Of a DNA stretch of 64,000 nt, positions 33,248 to 42,174 are shown one piece after another; position 1 is the stretch's first letter; every line of letters begins with the position of its first letter. The DNA comes from Aequorivita aquimaris (lineage in GTDB: Bacteria; Bacteroidota; Bacteroidia; Flavobacteriales; Flavobacteriaceae), in contig NZ_JRWG01000007.1 of the NCBI RefSeq assembly GCF_001573155.1, forward strand, positions 58,729 to 122,728, written 5' to 3'. The notes beneath the pieces were generated by a model, which searched no databases, had not been told where the DNA came from, and worked only from the letters and a program-made list of their open reading frames with translations. A program made the translations under genes and the position numbers.

Positions 33248-34639
33248 TTACTGTCCCCTAAAGAAAATAATCGTACTTAGGGTTTTGATAATGATAGTAA
33301 CATCCAGAAAGAGGCTTCTGTGTTTAATATAATAAAGATCGTACTGCAGTTTTTCAAGGGAGTCCTCTTCGGTAGAGCCGTATTTGGCATTTACCTGTGC
33401 CCAGCCTGTTACTCCCGGTTTAACCAGGTGCCTTACTTCGTAAAAGGGTATTTTTTCTATTAGGCCTTCCACAAACTCCGGACGTTCGGGACGGGGGCCA
33501 ATAACACTCATTTCACCCTTAATAACGTTAATGAATTGGGGGATTTCATCAAAACGGGATTTCCTTAAAAACCTACCGAACTTTGTAACCCGCGTATCTT
33601 TTGCCAACGCGAACTGGGCGCCATTCTTTTCGGCATTTTTTACCATACTGCGCAATTTGTATATTTTGAAATGATTGCCATTCTTCCCCACTCTGGTTTG
33701 GCTATAAAACAAGGGGCCGCGATTTGCACACAAATTTCCTATCAATAAAAAAGGAAGCAAAATGATGCCGAAGGTTAGGCCCAAAATCGAAAAAAACAAA
33801 TCCAAGATTCTATTGAAAAAAAGGTAAAGTTTGTTTTGATTGCTACGGCTAAAAGGGAAATAGCGATAGAAATCCTTCTCTACGTGCTGCACCGGAATAC
33901 GGTGTGTCAATTCTTCGTAAACCTGCGTATACTCCCGAATGGGGATTCCATTTTCCAGTAATTTTATTAGCTGATTGTTCAATTCCACTGTCATACCTTC
34001 TGAAAGCGGTGTACCCACAACTATTTCAGAAATGGTCATTTCTTGTGTAAGCAAGGAAATATCGGCAATTGTGATGGAGTCAATTTCCAGGGCATTAATG
34101 ATAGTTCCGTCATTTGGCCCCGTATTAAAATAGCCGATAACACGATAATTAGGATCGGATTTTTGGAGGGAGGCCACTATAGCTTCCACATCGCTGGCAT
34201 GGGCAATAAGCAGTACGCGTTTGTAGAAACGTGGAGCGGAAATAAGGATGATGTATGCATAACGCCACGCCAGCATTGCAACGTTAATAGCCAAAAAGAA
34301 ATAGACTATCTGCAAACGGTTGGAAGGCAGCATGGGCGTATAAAAAGGAGTGAGCAGGTAAAAAAGCACTGTTACCGAAGAAGTGATGATTACGTTTTTT
34401 ACCACCACATCAAACTTACTGGCTTTCTGAAGATTGTAAAGTTCAAAAATTGTTGCAAAAATTGTTAGGTAGATAGCCAGAACGATAGACCACACCCAAT
34501 GTTCGGAATTTATTTTGAAATAATCAAAATTAAAAACTATCCCCACCAAATAAAGCAACAACAGCACACATACTATATCCAGGATACGAAGGAGTATCTT
34601 TCTTTCTGAGATATCAAAGTGGATGCTGGTTTTGGGCAT
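33248..34639 (-). CDS. Polyprenyl glycosylphosphotransferase (initiating sugar transferase)
   Basis: A 463-residue WcaJ/WbaP-type protein: four to five N-terminal membrane helices, a central CoA-binding-like Rossmann domain (RVLLIAHASDVEAIVASLQ), then a membrane hairpin and the catalytic Bac_transf domain with FKIYKLRSM, TRVTKFGRFLRKSRFDEIPQ, VIKGEMSVIGPRPERPEF and VKPGVTGWAQVN. It transfers a sugar phosphate from UDP-sugar to undecaprenyl phosphate, starting a repeat unit on the cytoplasmic face of the inner membrane. It is the most downstream gene of the minus-strand polysaccharide locus. Upstream is a C/A-rich repeat leader ending AACCCCAATG. Confidence 0.93.
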   Translation of the reverse strand: MPKTSIHFDISERKILLRILDIVCVLLLLYLVGIVFNFDYFKINSEHWVWSIVLAIYLTIFATIFELYNLQKASKFDVVVKNVIITSSVTVLFYLLTPFYTPMLPSNRLQIVYFFLAINVAMLAWRYAYIILISAPRFYKRVLLIAHASDVEAIVASLQKSDPNYRVIGYFNTGPNDGTIINALEIDSITIADISLLTQEMTISEIVVGTPLSEGMTVELNNQLIKLLENGIPIREYTQVYEELTHRIPVQHVEKDFYRYFPFSRSNQNKLYLFFNRILDLFFSILGLTFGIILLPFLLIGNLCANRGPLFYSQTRVGKNGNHFKIYKLRSMVKNAEKNGAQFALAKDTRVTKFGRFLRKSRFDEIPQFINVIKGEMSVIGPRPERPEFVEGLIEKIPFYEVRHLVKPGVTGWAQVNAKYGSTEEDSLEKLQYDLYYIKHRSLFLDVTIIIKTLSTIIFFRGQ

Positions 34640-34776
34640 TGGGGTTGGGGTTTTTTGTTTGTTGTTTGGGGTTTGGGGTTTGCTGTTTCTTGTTTCTTGT
34701 TTCTTGTTTCTGGTTTCTTGTTTCTGGTTTCAGGTTTCAGGTGTTGGTATGAGGTATGAGGTATGAGGTGTGTGGT
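34640..34776 (-). repeat. Degenerate low-complexity tandem repeats upstream of the sugar transferase
   Basis: On the plus strand: GGGGTTTGGGGTTT, then TTTCTTG repeated about five times (34686-34720), TTTCAGG twice, then GTATGAG three times (34746-34768). On the coding strand this is a C/A-rich, G-poor leader. The rest of the 34640-35005 gap holds the hairpin at 34841-34927 and otherwise nothing I recognise. Confidence 0.75.
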
Positions 34777-34840
34777 TTAAGGGTTTTGCATTTCGTCTTT
34801 GTTTCTGCGATATCTAATTTCTGTTTTTGATGATATTTAT

Positions 34841-34927
34841 TTAACCACAAAGGTCACAAAGTTTTCCACAAAGAACGCAAAGAATCTCTGTGAACTTTGT
34901 GTCTTCTTAGTGTTCTTAGTGGTTAAA
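34841..34927. repeat. Gene-less inverted-repeat element (CCACAAAGG family)
   Basis: The left arm TTAACCACAAAGGTCACAAA continues with CCACAAAGAACGCAAAG; the right arm CTGTGAACTTTGTGTCTTCT continues with TAGTGTTCTTAGTGGTTAA. The arms pair imperfectly around a short AATCT loop. The arm design is that of GxxExxY unit 2, but with no gene between them. Confidence 0.82.
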
Positions 34928-35005
34928 ACTGAATGAAGTTTGTAAATAGAACCTCATAATCTTTCAAACTAACTACTACCACCAATTTTCAAATTTACTT
35001 AAATT

Positions 35006-36028
35006 TCAATCGTTCAAAAGTTTTATCCAACGCTGTTTTACTTTTTCCCAATCAAACCCTTCCGTTTGGAGGCGGGCATTTTTTGCCAGCTCCCGTGCCA
35101 TTACATCATTTGAGCAAATGGCCTCGATAGCGTTTACAAAAGCCCCCGGATTGTTTGGAGGGATTAAAAGGCCGTTCACATTATTTTCAATCAAAAAAGG
35201 CAAGCCGCCCACATTTGTAGAAACTACGGGCATTCCCAAAGCCATCGCTTCCATTACGCTTAGGGGCATATTGTCGAAATTGGTTGTATTTATAAAAATG
35301 TCAAAATCCTTTGACAGCGCTATCCATTCCTTTTTCTTCAACATTCCGGTAAAGGTAATGGGCAGCTGCAGTTCCGCCGCAATTTTTTTGCAGCGCTGCA
35401 GGGAACCGTCCTTGTCGGGGCCCACCATACAGAGGGAAACATCCATCCCTTTCTTTTTAAGTATTTCTACAGTTTCTAAAGCGAGCAAAGGGTTGTATAT
35501 TTCTGAAAAGGAACGCACCCACAATAGCTTGGGGGTTATGGACTTCCTAAGCTGAAACGGATATTTTTTAATTTCGAGGGTATTGGGTATGTATGTTATA
35601 TTCTGAAAGCCGGCAGTTTGAAATTGTCGCATCATATACTTTGATGGGGCTACATTGGTCAAGGCTTTTCCAAAAAGGGTTTTGCTAAGACGTTTCCTAT
35701 TTTTTAAACGGCTTGGAAGGTTGCCGCCATGCAATATTGGGATATAAGGGAGTTTGAAAAAGCGGCATAAGGCGGCTATAATAACTGCAAAATAAAAGTT
35801 TTGGGTACTGTAGGTGTCAATCAAAACTAGTTCAACTCGATTCCTATTTTGAACAGTTGTAAACACCATATCCAGCAATCGAAAGATTTTATCTTGTTTT
35901 GAAGATGCTGTTATAACTGCATATCCTTCTGCTTCCAATTTAGTTGAAAGTTCATCGATGGCCGTAGGGTTCTTGCCGTGGACCGCCAGTTTATTTCCTA
36001 TGTAGAGTAGATTTTTTCTTGGGCGCAT
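35006..36028 (-). CDS. Family 4 glycosyltransferase
   Basis: A 340-residue GT-B enzyme. The N-terminus NLLYIGNKLAVHGKNPTAID and PYIPILHGGNLPSRLK form the acceptor domain. The donor domain has KLLWVRSFSEIYNPLLALE, FTGMLKKKEWIALSKDFDIF and SVMEAMALGMPVVSTNVGGLP with the E-x7-E region. It probably adds a hexose to a lipid-linked oligosaccharide in the cytoplasm; the sugar is not predictable. Its start lies 38 bases inside the upstream O-antigen-ligase-like gene, an unusually long overlap. A shorter start would remove part of the first beta strand, so the overlap is probably real. Confidence 0.88.
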   Translation of the reverse strand: MRPRKNLLYIGNKLAVHGKNPTAIDELSTKLEAEGYAVITASSKQDKIFRLLDMVFTTVQNRNRVELVLIDTYSTQNFYFAVIIAALCRFFKLPYIPILHGGNLPSRLKNRKRLSKTLFGKALTNVAPSKYMMRQFQTAGFQNITYIPNTLEIKKYPFQLRKSITPKLLWVRSFSEIYNPLLALETVEILKKKGMDVSLCMVGPDKDGSLQRCKKIAAELQLPITFTGMLKKKEWIALSKDFDIFINTTNFDNMPLSVMEAMALGMPVVSTNVGGLPFLIENNVNGLLIPPNNPGAFVNAIEAICSNDVMARELAKNARLQTEGFDWEKVKQRWIKLLND

Positions 36029-37358
36029 AATCTATATTCAACAAACATAAGGCATATATAAAGGCTGGGGCAGCTATTCGCATGGAAGTTGTAATAATAG
36101 TAAGAAACCAAAAAATAAGGAAAGGGTAAAAATAAATATTTTTCCGACCATTCAATTTTGTAACCATAGGGGCAAAAATTAATACTAATACTGCTAAAAT
36201 GCCGAATACACCATGTTCCGAAAGCATTCGGGAGATTTCATTGTGGGAGGCAGACGTGATTCCCATTTCTTCCCTAAATTGAAACTTGCCCTGCCCTATT
36301 CCTATACCGAAAAAAGGATTTTCCTTAAAAGCATCAATCTCTACTGCCAATAAATCTACACGGCCAGTAGTAACATCCTCTTTTTCCCTACCTAAAGCAT
36401 CTTCATTAGCATATCGATTTCCAATTAAACCTCCAGTTTGAATAATGGTATAACCCCATACCAAAAGAGCAACTCCAATAATAGCAAGTACTTTCACGGA
36501 AATTTTAGCTTTGGTTTTTAAACCTGTACTGAAATAAATTATAAAAATAAAAGCCAGGCACAATATTAAGGAAACCAGTACTCCCCCACGTGAAAAGGTA
36601 AGCAGTGCCCGGTAAGCCATCAAAATCATGAAAAACATCATCGTCCCTTGCACCAAGAGGTTTTTATAAGGGATCAATAAACGTGTAAAGAGGATAAACA
36701 CCCCCAACCCCAATACCGTAGCTACCTGATTGGGTCCATACCCTCCTGATAGTGCTGCATTTGAAGCGGTTCCCGTAACAACGTCTTGAATATTCGGTGT
36801 ATATAAAGTAATATAAATGACCATAGCAATTATAGGATAAACTATATAGTCAAGAACATTTAAAAACTTTCGGAATTCAATGGTTCTACCATAACAAAAA
36901 ATGGCTGCAACAGCTAAACACAGTGGACCACTTAAATTGAATAAAACCGTAGTTCTAAAATTCGCAGTATAATTAATGGCTTCAAGCGATACAAATACCG
37001 CAGGTAATAAGAGCAATAAATAAATTATAAAGGGAAGTGCATTTTTTTTAAAACCCAAATATATAATTCCGAGCAACATAAAAAATATAACCGCATATTT
37101 TCCTGTCTCATAAAATATAAAGGCTTTAGTCATTCTGAGAAACACTTCAGCACCAGTCATATATGCAGCAGCAAGAAGTACATAGTCTAATTTATTTTTC
37201 TTTGTCAGTATCTGAAAAATAAAATATACGAAGACAGCCGCAAGATAGACAAGCATTAAAGAACGGTTTACATAGGCCAAAAAACCAATCAAAATATGAA
37301 AGATTATAGCTCTGAATGGTCTAATATTAGAGAATATGCTCGACGTAATAGCTCTCAA
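35991..37358 (-). CDS. O-antigen ligase/polymerase (Wzy/WaaL-like) membrane protein
   Basis: A 455-residue polytopic protein with about 11-12 hydrophobic helices. The Wzy_C-type region reads RALLTFSRGGVLVSLILCLA, followed by a periplasmic loop with GREKEDVTTGRVDLLAVEID, FGIGIGQGKFQF and SASHNEISRMLSEHGVFGIL, where SHNE is the conserved His region. Family members polymerise or ligate undecaprenyl-linked repeat units in the periplasm. In this locus it is the best candidate for the repeat-unit polymerase, but a ligase cannot be excluded. TTG 37358 overlaps the upstream TGA (TTGA). Confidence 0.87.
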   Translation of the reverse strand: MRAITSSIFSNIRPFRAIIFHILIGFLAYVNRSLMLVYLAAVFVYFIFQILTKKNKLDYVLLAAAYMTGAEVFLRMTKAFIFYETGKYAVIFFMLLGIIYLGFKKNALPFIIYLLLLLPAVFVSLEAINYTANFRTTVLFNLSGPLCLAVAAIFCYGRTIEFRKFLNVLDYIVYPIIAMVIYITLYTPNIQDVVTGTASNAALSGGYGPNQVATVLGLGVFILFTRLLIPYKNLLVQGTMMFFMILMAYRALLTFSRGGVLVSLILCLAFIFIIYFSTGLKTKAKISVKVLAIIGVALLVWGYTIIQTGGLIGNRYANEDALGREKEDVTTGRVDLLAVEIDAFKENPFFGIGIGQGKFQFREEMGITSASHNEISRMLSEHGVFGILAVLVLIFAPMVTKLNGRKNIYFYPFLIFWFLTIITTSMRIAAPAFIYALCLLNIDYAPKKKSTLHRK

Positions 37359-38494
37359 TTAATTTTATTGTTACTATGGGAATTAATAATTTCCTCCAGT
37401 ATTCTTTTTCTATACAAGCCAAAGGTAAAATTGGAGGCCACAAGATAGCAATCTGATGCCATTTTTGTTAATTCCTCGGTTTTTTTTGAGAATGCTTCCT
37501 GTAACACTTCCCGCAACCGGAGCTCGCTAATAGAATCTAGTAGGAATCCATTGTCATCACAGACATATTGCCCAATACTGGAAACATCAGACACTATAGG
37601 AATACAGCCAAAATTCATTCCCTCCGCGATGACCTTTGGAAATCCCTCAGAATCACTGGGCAATAAAATAAAATGCGATTCCTTATAAATCCCAAAAACC
37701 TCCTTCCGTTCCAAAAATCCGTGGAATTCAACAGGAAGGCCAAGGTCGATACATTGCTTTTTATAATGGGTCATCTTCGCCCCATCCCCAATCAAGTGAA
37801 TGGTTTTTATTTGTTCCAGATTTTCCAAGGCCCCAAAGGCATCGATAATTCGTTGTACGCCTTTGGCATCTTCCAGCCTGCCTACAAAACAAAAAGTAAA
37901 GGGCGGAGAAAAGGATTTGGTATTTGTTATTTGAAAGCCTTCCTCCCGCTCTTTTTCTGTAAGACACGGATTTTCAAAAGTCAAGCAGTGTTTGGGTTGT
38001 TTTGGCCAGCGACCGTTGATAGTTACCTTTCTATTTTGGTTTTTTAGCATCCAACGTTGTAGTGCATAACCCAATGGAGGATTATCTTGATTCCAGTTAC
38101 CAGCGTATTTGTACCAGCCTTTTTTACTGCTGAAAAGCGTGAGATACGGAATCAAAAAAACACCGATGCCCGTGGGCGTCCGCAATTGGAAGACATCCAC
38201 TTGCCGCAATGTTTTTTTTACCGTGGCTATTATTTGCGGAATATGCTGTACAATTTTTAACTTATTGCCCATCCCCTTTCCGCCAACCGGTTTTAGGGGA
38301 ACAAATTTTATATTTGGTGCCGTATAAGGCAGAGAACTTGGCGGCGGCGGACCGACATGTAAAAAAGCGATGTGATATATTTCCTCAAAATCCTGTGCCA
38401 GATGGTTTAGCTCGCTAATAGTGGGCCCCCAACCTACGACTGCTCCGTCAGGCCTTTTGTAATGTTCGGTATGGGAGATGATGGCGAGTTTCAT
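37355..38494 (-). CDS. Family 4 glycosyltransferase
   Basis: A 379-residue GT-B enzyme. The N-terminus KLAIISHTEHYKRPDGAVVG is followed by VDVFQLRTPTGIGVFLIPYL. The donor half has FTFCFVGRLEDAKGVQRIID, IHLIGDGAKMTHYKKQC, FLERKEVFGIYKESHFILLP and DSEGFPKVIAEGMNFGCIP with both acidic residues of E-x7-E-type enzymes. A YKYAGNWNQDNPP segment in the acceptor domain is unusual for the family. It is coupled to the downstream membrane protein by a TTGA overlap. Its ATG follows an ACCGCCAACCGAAATG C/A-rich leader. Confidence 0.87.
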   Translation of the reverse strand: MKLAIISHTEHYKRPDGAVVGWGPTISELNHLAQDFEEIYHIAFLHVGPPPPSSLPYTAPNIKFVPLKPVGGKGMGNKLKIVQHIPQIIATVKKTLRQVDVFQLRTPTGIGVFLIPYLTLFSSKKGWYKYAGNWNQDNPPLGYALQRWMLKNQNRKVTINGRWPKQPKHCLTFENPCLTEKEREEGFQITNTKSFSPPFTFCFVGRLEDAKGVQRIIDAFGALENLEQIKTIHLIGDGAKMTHYKKQCIDLGLPVEFHGFLERKEVFGIYKESHFILLPSDSEGFPKVIAEGMNFGCIPIVSDVSSIGQYVCDDNGFLLDSISELRLREVLQEAFSKKTEELTKMASDCYLVASNFTFGLYRKRILEEIINSHSNNKIN

Positions 38495-38787
38495 TTCGGT
38501 TGGCGGTTGTCTGTTCGCAGTTGTCGGTTTTTAACCACAAAGAGCACAAAGAGTATCACAAAGGGCACAAAGTGGGTTTCTTAATTTTATTTTTGTTCTG
38601 TTGTCGGTTGTTTGTTTGTGGTTGTCGCTTTTGGATGGTGTCAATAGTTATTTTCCACAACCTACTAAACATCCCCCTAATCCTCCCTAGTTAAGCTCGG
38701 GACAGGCTCTTGATAGAGGGAACCAATTCCGTTTTAATAATGGCTATTAGTATTTTTTATTGTCTTATGTTTCTATTCTTGTTTCCT
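38495..38787. other. Intergenic region with a half-site and low-complexity repeats
   Basis: The gap holds GGTTGTCGG-type degenerate repeats (about 38500-38530 and 38598-38635), a CCACAAAG half-site at 38531-38575, and AACATCCCCCTAATCCTCCC at about 38667 that resembles the start of the hairpin repeat of the 32.6-kb array. No gene is evident. Confidence 0.55.
38531..38575. repeat. CCACAAAG-family half-site (no partner arm)
   Basis: TTAACCACAAAGAGCACAAA, then GAGTATCACAAAGGGCACAA: four 9- to 11-base units in one orientation, with no inverted partner before the next gene. Confidence 0.75.
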
Positions 38788-39873
38788 TCATTTTAAAATA
38801 TCCAAATATAACTTAATCACTTTATCCCACTTAAAATCCTGGGACCAGGTTATTGCATTTTGGGAATAGGTTTCATAATTGTTTAATATTTCTTCCAATG
38901 CATCAGCAAATTCATTCGGGTCCTTGGGGTTAATCAACTTGCCGGAAACCCCATTGTCTATTGCGTCTTCAATGCCACAGCCTAAAGATCCGATTGCGGG
39001 TATTCCTATCTCGTTGGCTTCCAAAATGGCAATTCCAAAGCCTTCTGCATCACCTGACTTTGTGGTTTCGCTCAACATAACAAAAACATCGGCTTGCTGC
39101 AGCAATTCTATTTTTTCTTTTTCCGAAACTTTTCCAAAGAAAACCACGGCCTCCTCTACTCCTAAATTTAGAGCTAATTTCTCCAATCTATCCCTGTCAG
39201 TTGGAATGCCGACTATATGATATTTGAGATCGGGATACTTTTTTAAAAGAAGTGGTAAAGCGTTTATAATATTTTGCTGCCCCTTACGCTGGGTTACATT
39301 GCCAACGGTTATCAACACAGGAACGGGGTCATTTTTAGTTGCAACAATAACCGGAAGTTGTATTTCGAATCCATTCGGAACAACTTCAATTTCCTTAAAT
39401 GATAAATGAGAAATCAAGGATTTGGTATAGTTGCTTACAGCAATTACCTTATTAAAACGTTTTAAGGAGCGGTCTGTTAGCTTTCTAAGTATTTTATTGG
39501 ATAATTGCACTTCACTGCCGTGAATGATGGCTATAAATTTATTTTTAGAGAAAAAAGTGAGGAAGGCGCCTAGCCAAAGTGAAAACTTACCAGAACAAAT
39601 TATAAGCTCGTTGTGGCGAAGCAGGGAAAAAGCAGTGGCGATACGGTTAAGGTAGCTGCGAAAAATTATTTTTTTTCGTACAATTCTGATTACTTCAAAA
39701 GAAAGATTTTTATCGAAAATTTTTTCAGCCTCACCATTGGCTGACCGGGCATCGCATACCAACTGAATTTCAAATCCATTATCCTGCAAACCTTTCGCCA
39801 AATTATAGGCGTGATTGCCAATGCCGCCGGGTTGGGGAGGAAATTCGGAGGTGAGTATAAGGATTTTAGGCAT
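38788..39873 (-). CDS. Family 4 glycosyltransferase
   Basis: A 361-residue GT-B enzyme: KILILTSEFPPQPGGIGNHA with the glycine-rich GGIG loop, FIAIIHGSEVQLSNKILRKL, VIAVSNYTKSLISHL, then the donor domain with LITVGNVTQRKGQQNIINAL, KYHIVGIPTDRDRLEKLA, VFFGKVSEKEKIELLQQADV and GDAEGFGIAILEANEIGIPA (E-x7-E). It is the PimB/WbnK-like general GT4 type; the donor is unknown. It stands between two repeat-containing gaps and probably relies on upstream transcription or a local promoter not recognised here. Confidence 0.88.
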   Translation of the reverse strand: MPKILILTSEFPPQPGGIGNHAYNLAKGLQDNGFEIQLVCDARSANGEAEKIFDKNLSFEVIRIVRKKIIFRSYLNRIATAFSLLRHNELIICSGKFSLWLGAFLTFFSKNKFIAIIHGSEVQLSNKILRKLTDRSLKRFNKVIAVSNYTKSLISHLSFKEIEVVPNGFEIQLPVIVATKNDPVPVLITVGNVTQRKGQQNIINALPLLLKKYPDLKYHIVGIPTDRDRLEKLALNLGVEEAVVFFGKVSEKEKIELLQQADVFVMLSETTKSGDAEGFGIAILEANEIGIPAIGSLGCGIEDAIDNGVSGKLINPKDPNEFADALEEILNNYETYSQNAITWSQDFKWDKVIKLYLDILK

Positions 39874-39915
39874 TAAATTTAGGGTTTGAAAATCATTATT
39901 AATACGTGTATTTTT

Positions 39916-39995
39916 TTACCGCAGAGACGCAGAGCACGCAGAGTAAAAAATTAAGGGCATCTATATCTTTGCGCCCTCTGCGCCTCTGCGGTTAA
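39916..39995. repeat. Inverted-repeat element ACCGCAGAGACGC, supplying a stop codon
   Basis: The left arm TTACCGCAGAGACGCAGAGC (39916 on) and the right arm TTTGCGCCCTCTGCGCCTCT then GCGGTTAA pair around an AT-rich loop. The TTAA of the right arm contains the TAA stop (39994-39992) of the minus-strand GT2 gene. Same unit logic as the CCACAAAGG elements. Confidence 0.82.
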
Positions 39996-41332
39996 GAATC
40001 GGTACTTAGTTCTTCAATCATTGCCCCTTCCCTTAACTTCTTTGTCGCCAATCTCCAAGAAATATAGACTTGCAAAAGTACGAATGGAAACAAAAATAGG
40101 GAGATTAGCATCCCCAAGGCCAACATTTTTTTGTTTTTCTTATAGCGGTAAGGGATTATGGATTGGGGCACGCTTCTTAAAATGGCCAATAAGGATCTTT
40201 TTCTGCCAAAGTATTTTCGATAGAGATACAGCACGCTGGGGATGGGCCGTGGGGCAAAGAGTTTTTTGGGACGGAAGGCGTCCCAACTTCCCATTTCACG
40301 TAAGCCGCCAGAACCTACCTTTAAGTGTATTCTTCCGGCATAGGGATTTGAAATATTTCTAAACCCGCTTAAATAGGCTCTTAAACCAAACTCACCATCG
40401 CCCATGCGCTGTTTTTCAAATTGACGGTCGAAAAGACCAATCTCTTTAAAAACCTGCTTTCGTATGAGAACGTTACCTGTATCTATTTGATCTGAAATTC
40501 TAAAGTAGGAATAATTCTTCGGGACTTCAGCACCGACGGCAGAAATGGAAATGCCAGAGGAAATTTCAGCTTTAAAAAAATCGAGACACTTAAGGTGATT
40601 GGTAATCCAATTGGGTTCTACCCTACTGTCATCATCAAAAAGGAGAATGTATTCCCCTTTTGAAATTTCAATGGCGTGGTTTCGCGCCAACCAAAGCGCC
40701 CGTTCGGTTTGTTGTACAAGTTGAATTTCTAAATTAAACTTTTTGTAGAAATCTGCCTGAAACGGAGTGGATTGATCTACTATGATTACCTCAAAATTGG
40801 TGTACTCCTGTTTTTCCAAATCCTCCAGAACATCCTTTAAATATTCATAACGATTAAGAGTGGGAATAACGATACTCACCAAAGGATTTTGGGACACCAA
40901 AGATGACTGAAAAGAATACCATTCTGAATATATAATAGGATGCAGTTGATAATTACTTCTTTTTACATCGCTACTCTTTTTCCAAGCAATAATTTCACGT
41001 AACGGATTTTTAAAAGAAAAGAGCCGCAACATCAAAACATAGAAAACCCAGACCGGATGGAAGTATTTCCGCAGGAAACGGTATTCGTCCACGAGGGGAA
41101 CCTTTTCAAAGGAAGTATAAACCTCTGCATTTCCTATATATCCTTTATTAACCGCCTGCCAAGAGAGATCGTATTCGCTTGCTTTTTCACTTTTGAAATT
41201 TGGTTCTGGCTGTAGTTGTGCTAAAATTTCTTCAGAAAGTTGAATATACTTTGGAAAAATAGAAGTTCCGTCTTTTCGATATAACTGAAAATAGTGGGTG
41301 GGTTGAAGGTATTTTAGAAATTGAAAAAGCAT
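39992..41332 (-). CDS. Family 2 glycosyltransferase with C-terminal membrane helix
   Basis: A 446-residue protein starting at the ATG at 41332, which shares one base with the upstream stop (TAATG). Residues 1-150 are an N-terminal extension of unknown function. The GT-A domain follows with SIVIPTLNRYEYLKDVLEDL, FEVIIVDQST, ARNHAIEISKGEYILLFDDD (DDD metal site) and FDRQFEKQRMGDGEFGLRAY. A hydrophobic helix near the C-terminus (LALGMLISLFLFPFVLLQVY) anchors it to the inner membrane. The last residues and stop fall in a repeat arm, so the native C-terminus may have been altered. Confidence 0.85.
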   Translation of the reverse strand: MLFQFLKYLQPTHYFQLYRKDGTSIFPKYIQLSEEILAQLQPEPNFKSEKASEYDLSWQAVNKGYIGNAEVYTSFEKVPLVDEYRFLRKYFHPVWVFYVLMLRLFSFKNPLREIIAWKKSSDVKRSNYQLHPIIYSEWYSFQSSLVSQNPLVSIVIPTLNRYEYLKDVLEDLEKQEYTNFEVIIVDQSTPFQADFYKKFNLEIQLVQQTERALWLARNHAIEISKGEYILLFDDDSRVEPNWITNHLKCLDFFKAEISSGISISAVGAEVPKNYSYFRISDQIDTGNVLIRKQVFKEIGLFDRQFEKQRMGDGEFGLRAYLSGFRNISNPYAGRIHLKVGSGGLREMGSWDAFRPKKLFAPRPIPSVLYLYRKYFGRKRSLLAILRSVPQSIIPYRYKKNKKMLALGMLISLFLFPFVLLQVYISWRLATKKLREGAMIEELSTDS

Positions 41333-42174
41333 TATGTAGTTTTTGGAATACAAAAAATATTTTCTGGAAGTTGATTTCCAATGTGGAATGTCTTCAATTC
41401 CATGTCGAGTATCTGATAATTATACTGACTAAAAAAATCGAGAATTTGTTTATTTCCATTTGTTTCTACAATAAAAATTGGTTTGCACCTTTCAATTAAC
41501 TGAACGGCTCCCTTCAAAATATCCACTTCTATTCCGTCCACATCAATTTTAACCAAATGACAATGTTCCATGCCATTTCTCTTGAAGAAAATATCGAGAG
41601 AGACCATTTCAATACTGGTACTGTGTATATTTTTAGATTCGGGATCAATGGTATTTGAAGTAGTAGGGCTTAAATATAATTGTATATTTCCTTCCTCCCT
41701 CCCCACAGCAAGGTTGTGCAAATCAATAAGACTTCCCAAGTTATTGGCCTGAATGGAGTTTTTAAAACTGTTGTGGACATTTAAATTAGGTTCGAACGCT
41801 ATAACCTTCCCATTTCGGGCAATTGTTTGCGCCCATACCAAACTCAAATATCCAAAATTGGCTCCAACATCCAGGACCACGATAGTATCATTTAACCACG
41901 GGCTTCTTTTTACCAGAGTAATTGCATTACGAAGCAAGGTGTTTTCAATACCAGCTTTTTCCGCCTTTGAAGCCACTTTTAACGAGGCGTAAAATTTAAA
42001 GGATACTTTATAGTCCAAATACATTTTTTTCACCCACACGGAGGTTTCTCTAAATGCACCTTTGGGACGCAAAATTAAATCGCGGATAGGTCTTAATATT
42101 TTGGACTTTCCAAGAATTTTTTGCGCTCCTTTAGGTATCCAGACGTAGAACTTCCTTATAATACTACCTACCAT
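41332..42174 (-). CDS. FkbM family methyltransferase
   Basis: A 280-residue SAM-dependent methyltransferase. Motif I is IVVLDVGANFGYLSLVWAQT, followed by GKVIAFEPNLNVHNSFKNSI and the FkbM-specific CHLVKIDVDGIEVDILKGAV with the IDVDG/IE acidic pair, then KPIFIVETNG. Family members O-methylate sugars or polyketides. The N-terminal 90 residues (basic, helical) are not conserved. It is coupled to the downstream GT2 by a one-base overlap, so it probably methylates a residue of the same glycan. It is distinct from the second FkbM gene at 61775-62917. Confidence 0.87.
   Translation of the reverse strand: MVGSIIRKFYVWIPKGAQKILGKSKILRPIRDLILRPKGAFRETSVWVKKMYLDYKVSFKFYASLKVASKAEKAGIENTLLRNAITLVKRSPWLNDTIVVLDVGANFGYLSLVWAQTIARNGKVIAFEPNLNVHNSFKNSIQANNLGSLIDLHNLAVGREEGNIQLYLSPTTSNTIDPESKNIHSTSIEMVSLDIFFKRNGMEHCHLVKIDVDGIEVDILKGAVQLIERCKPIFIVETNGNKQILDFFSQYNYQILDMELKTFHIGNQLPENIFCIPKTT

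Noticed and set aside
39964..39971. TATCTTTG inside the inverted element as a plus-strand promoter
   Set aside because: It would read away from the nearest genes into an antisense direction; more likely a by-product of the CTTTGCGCC arm sequence.
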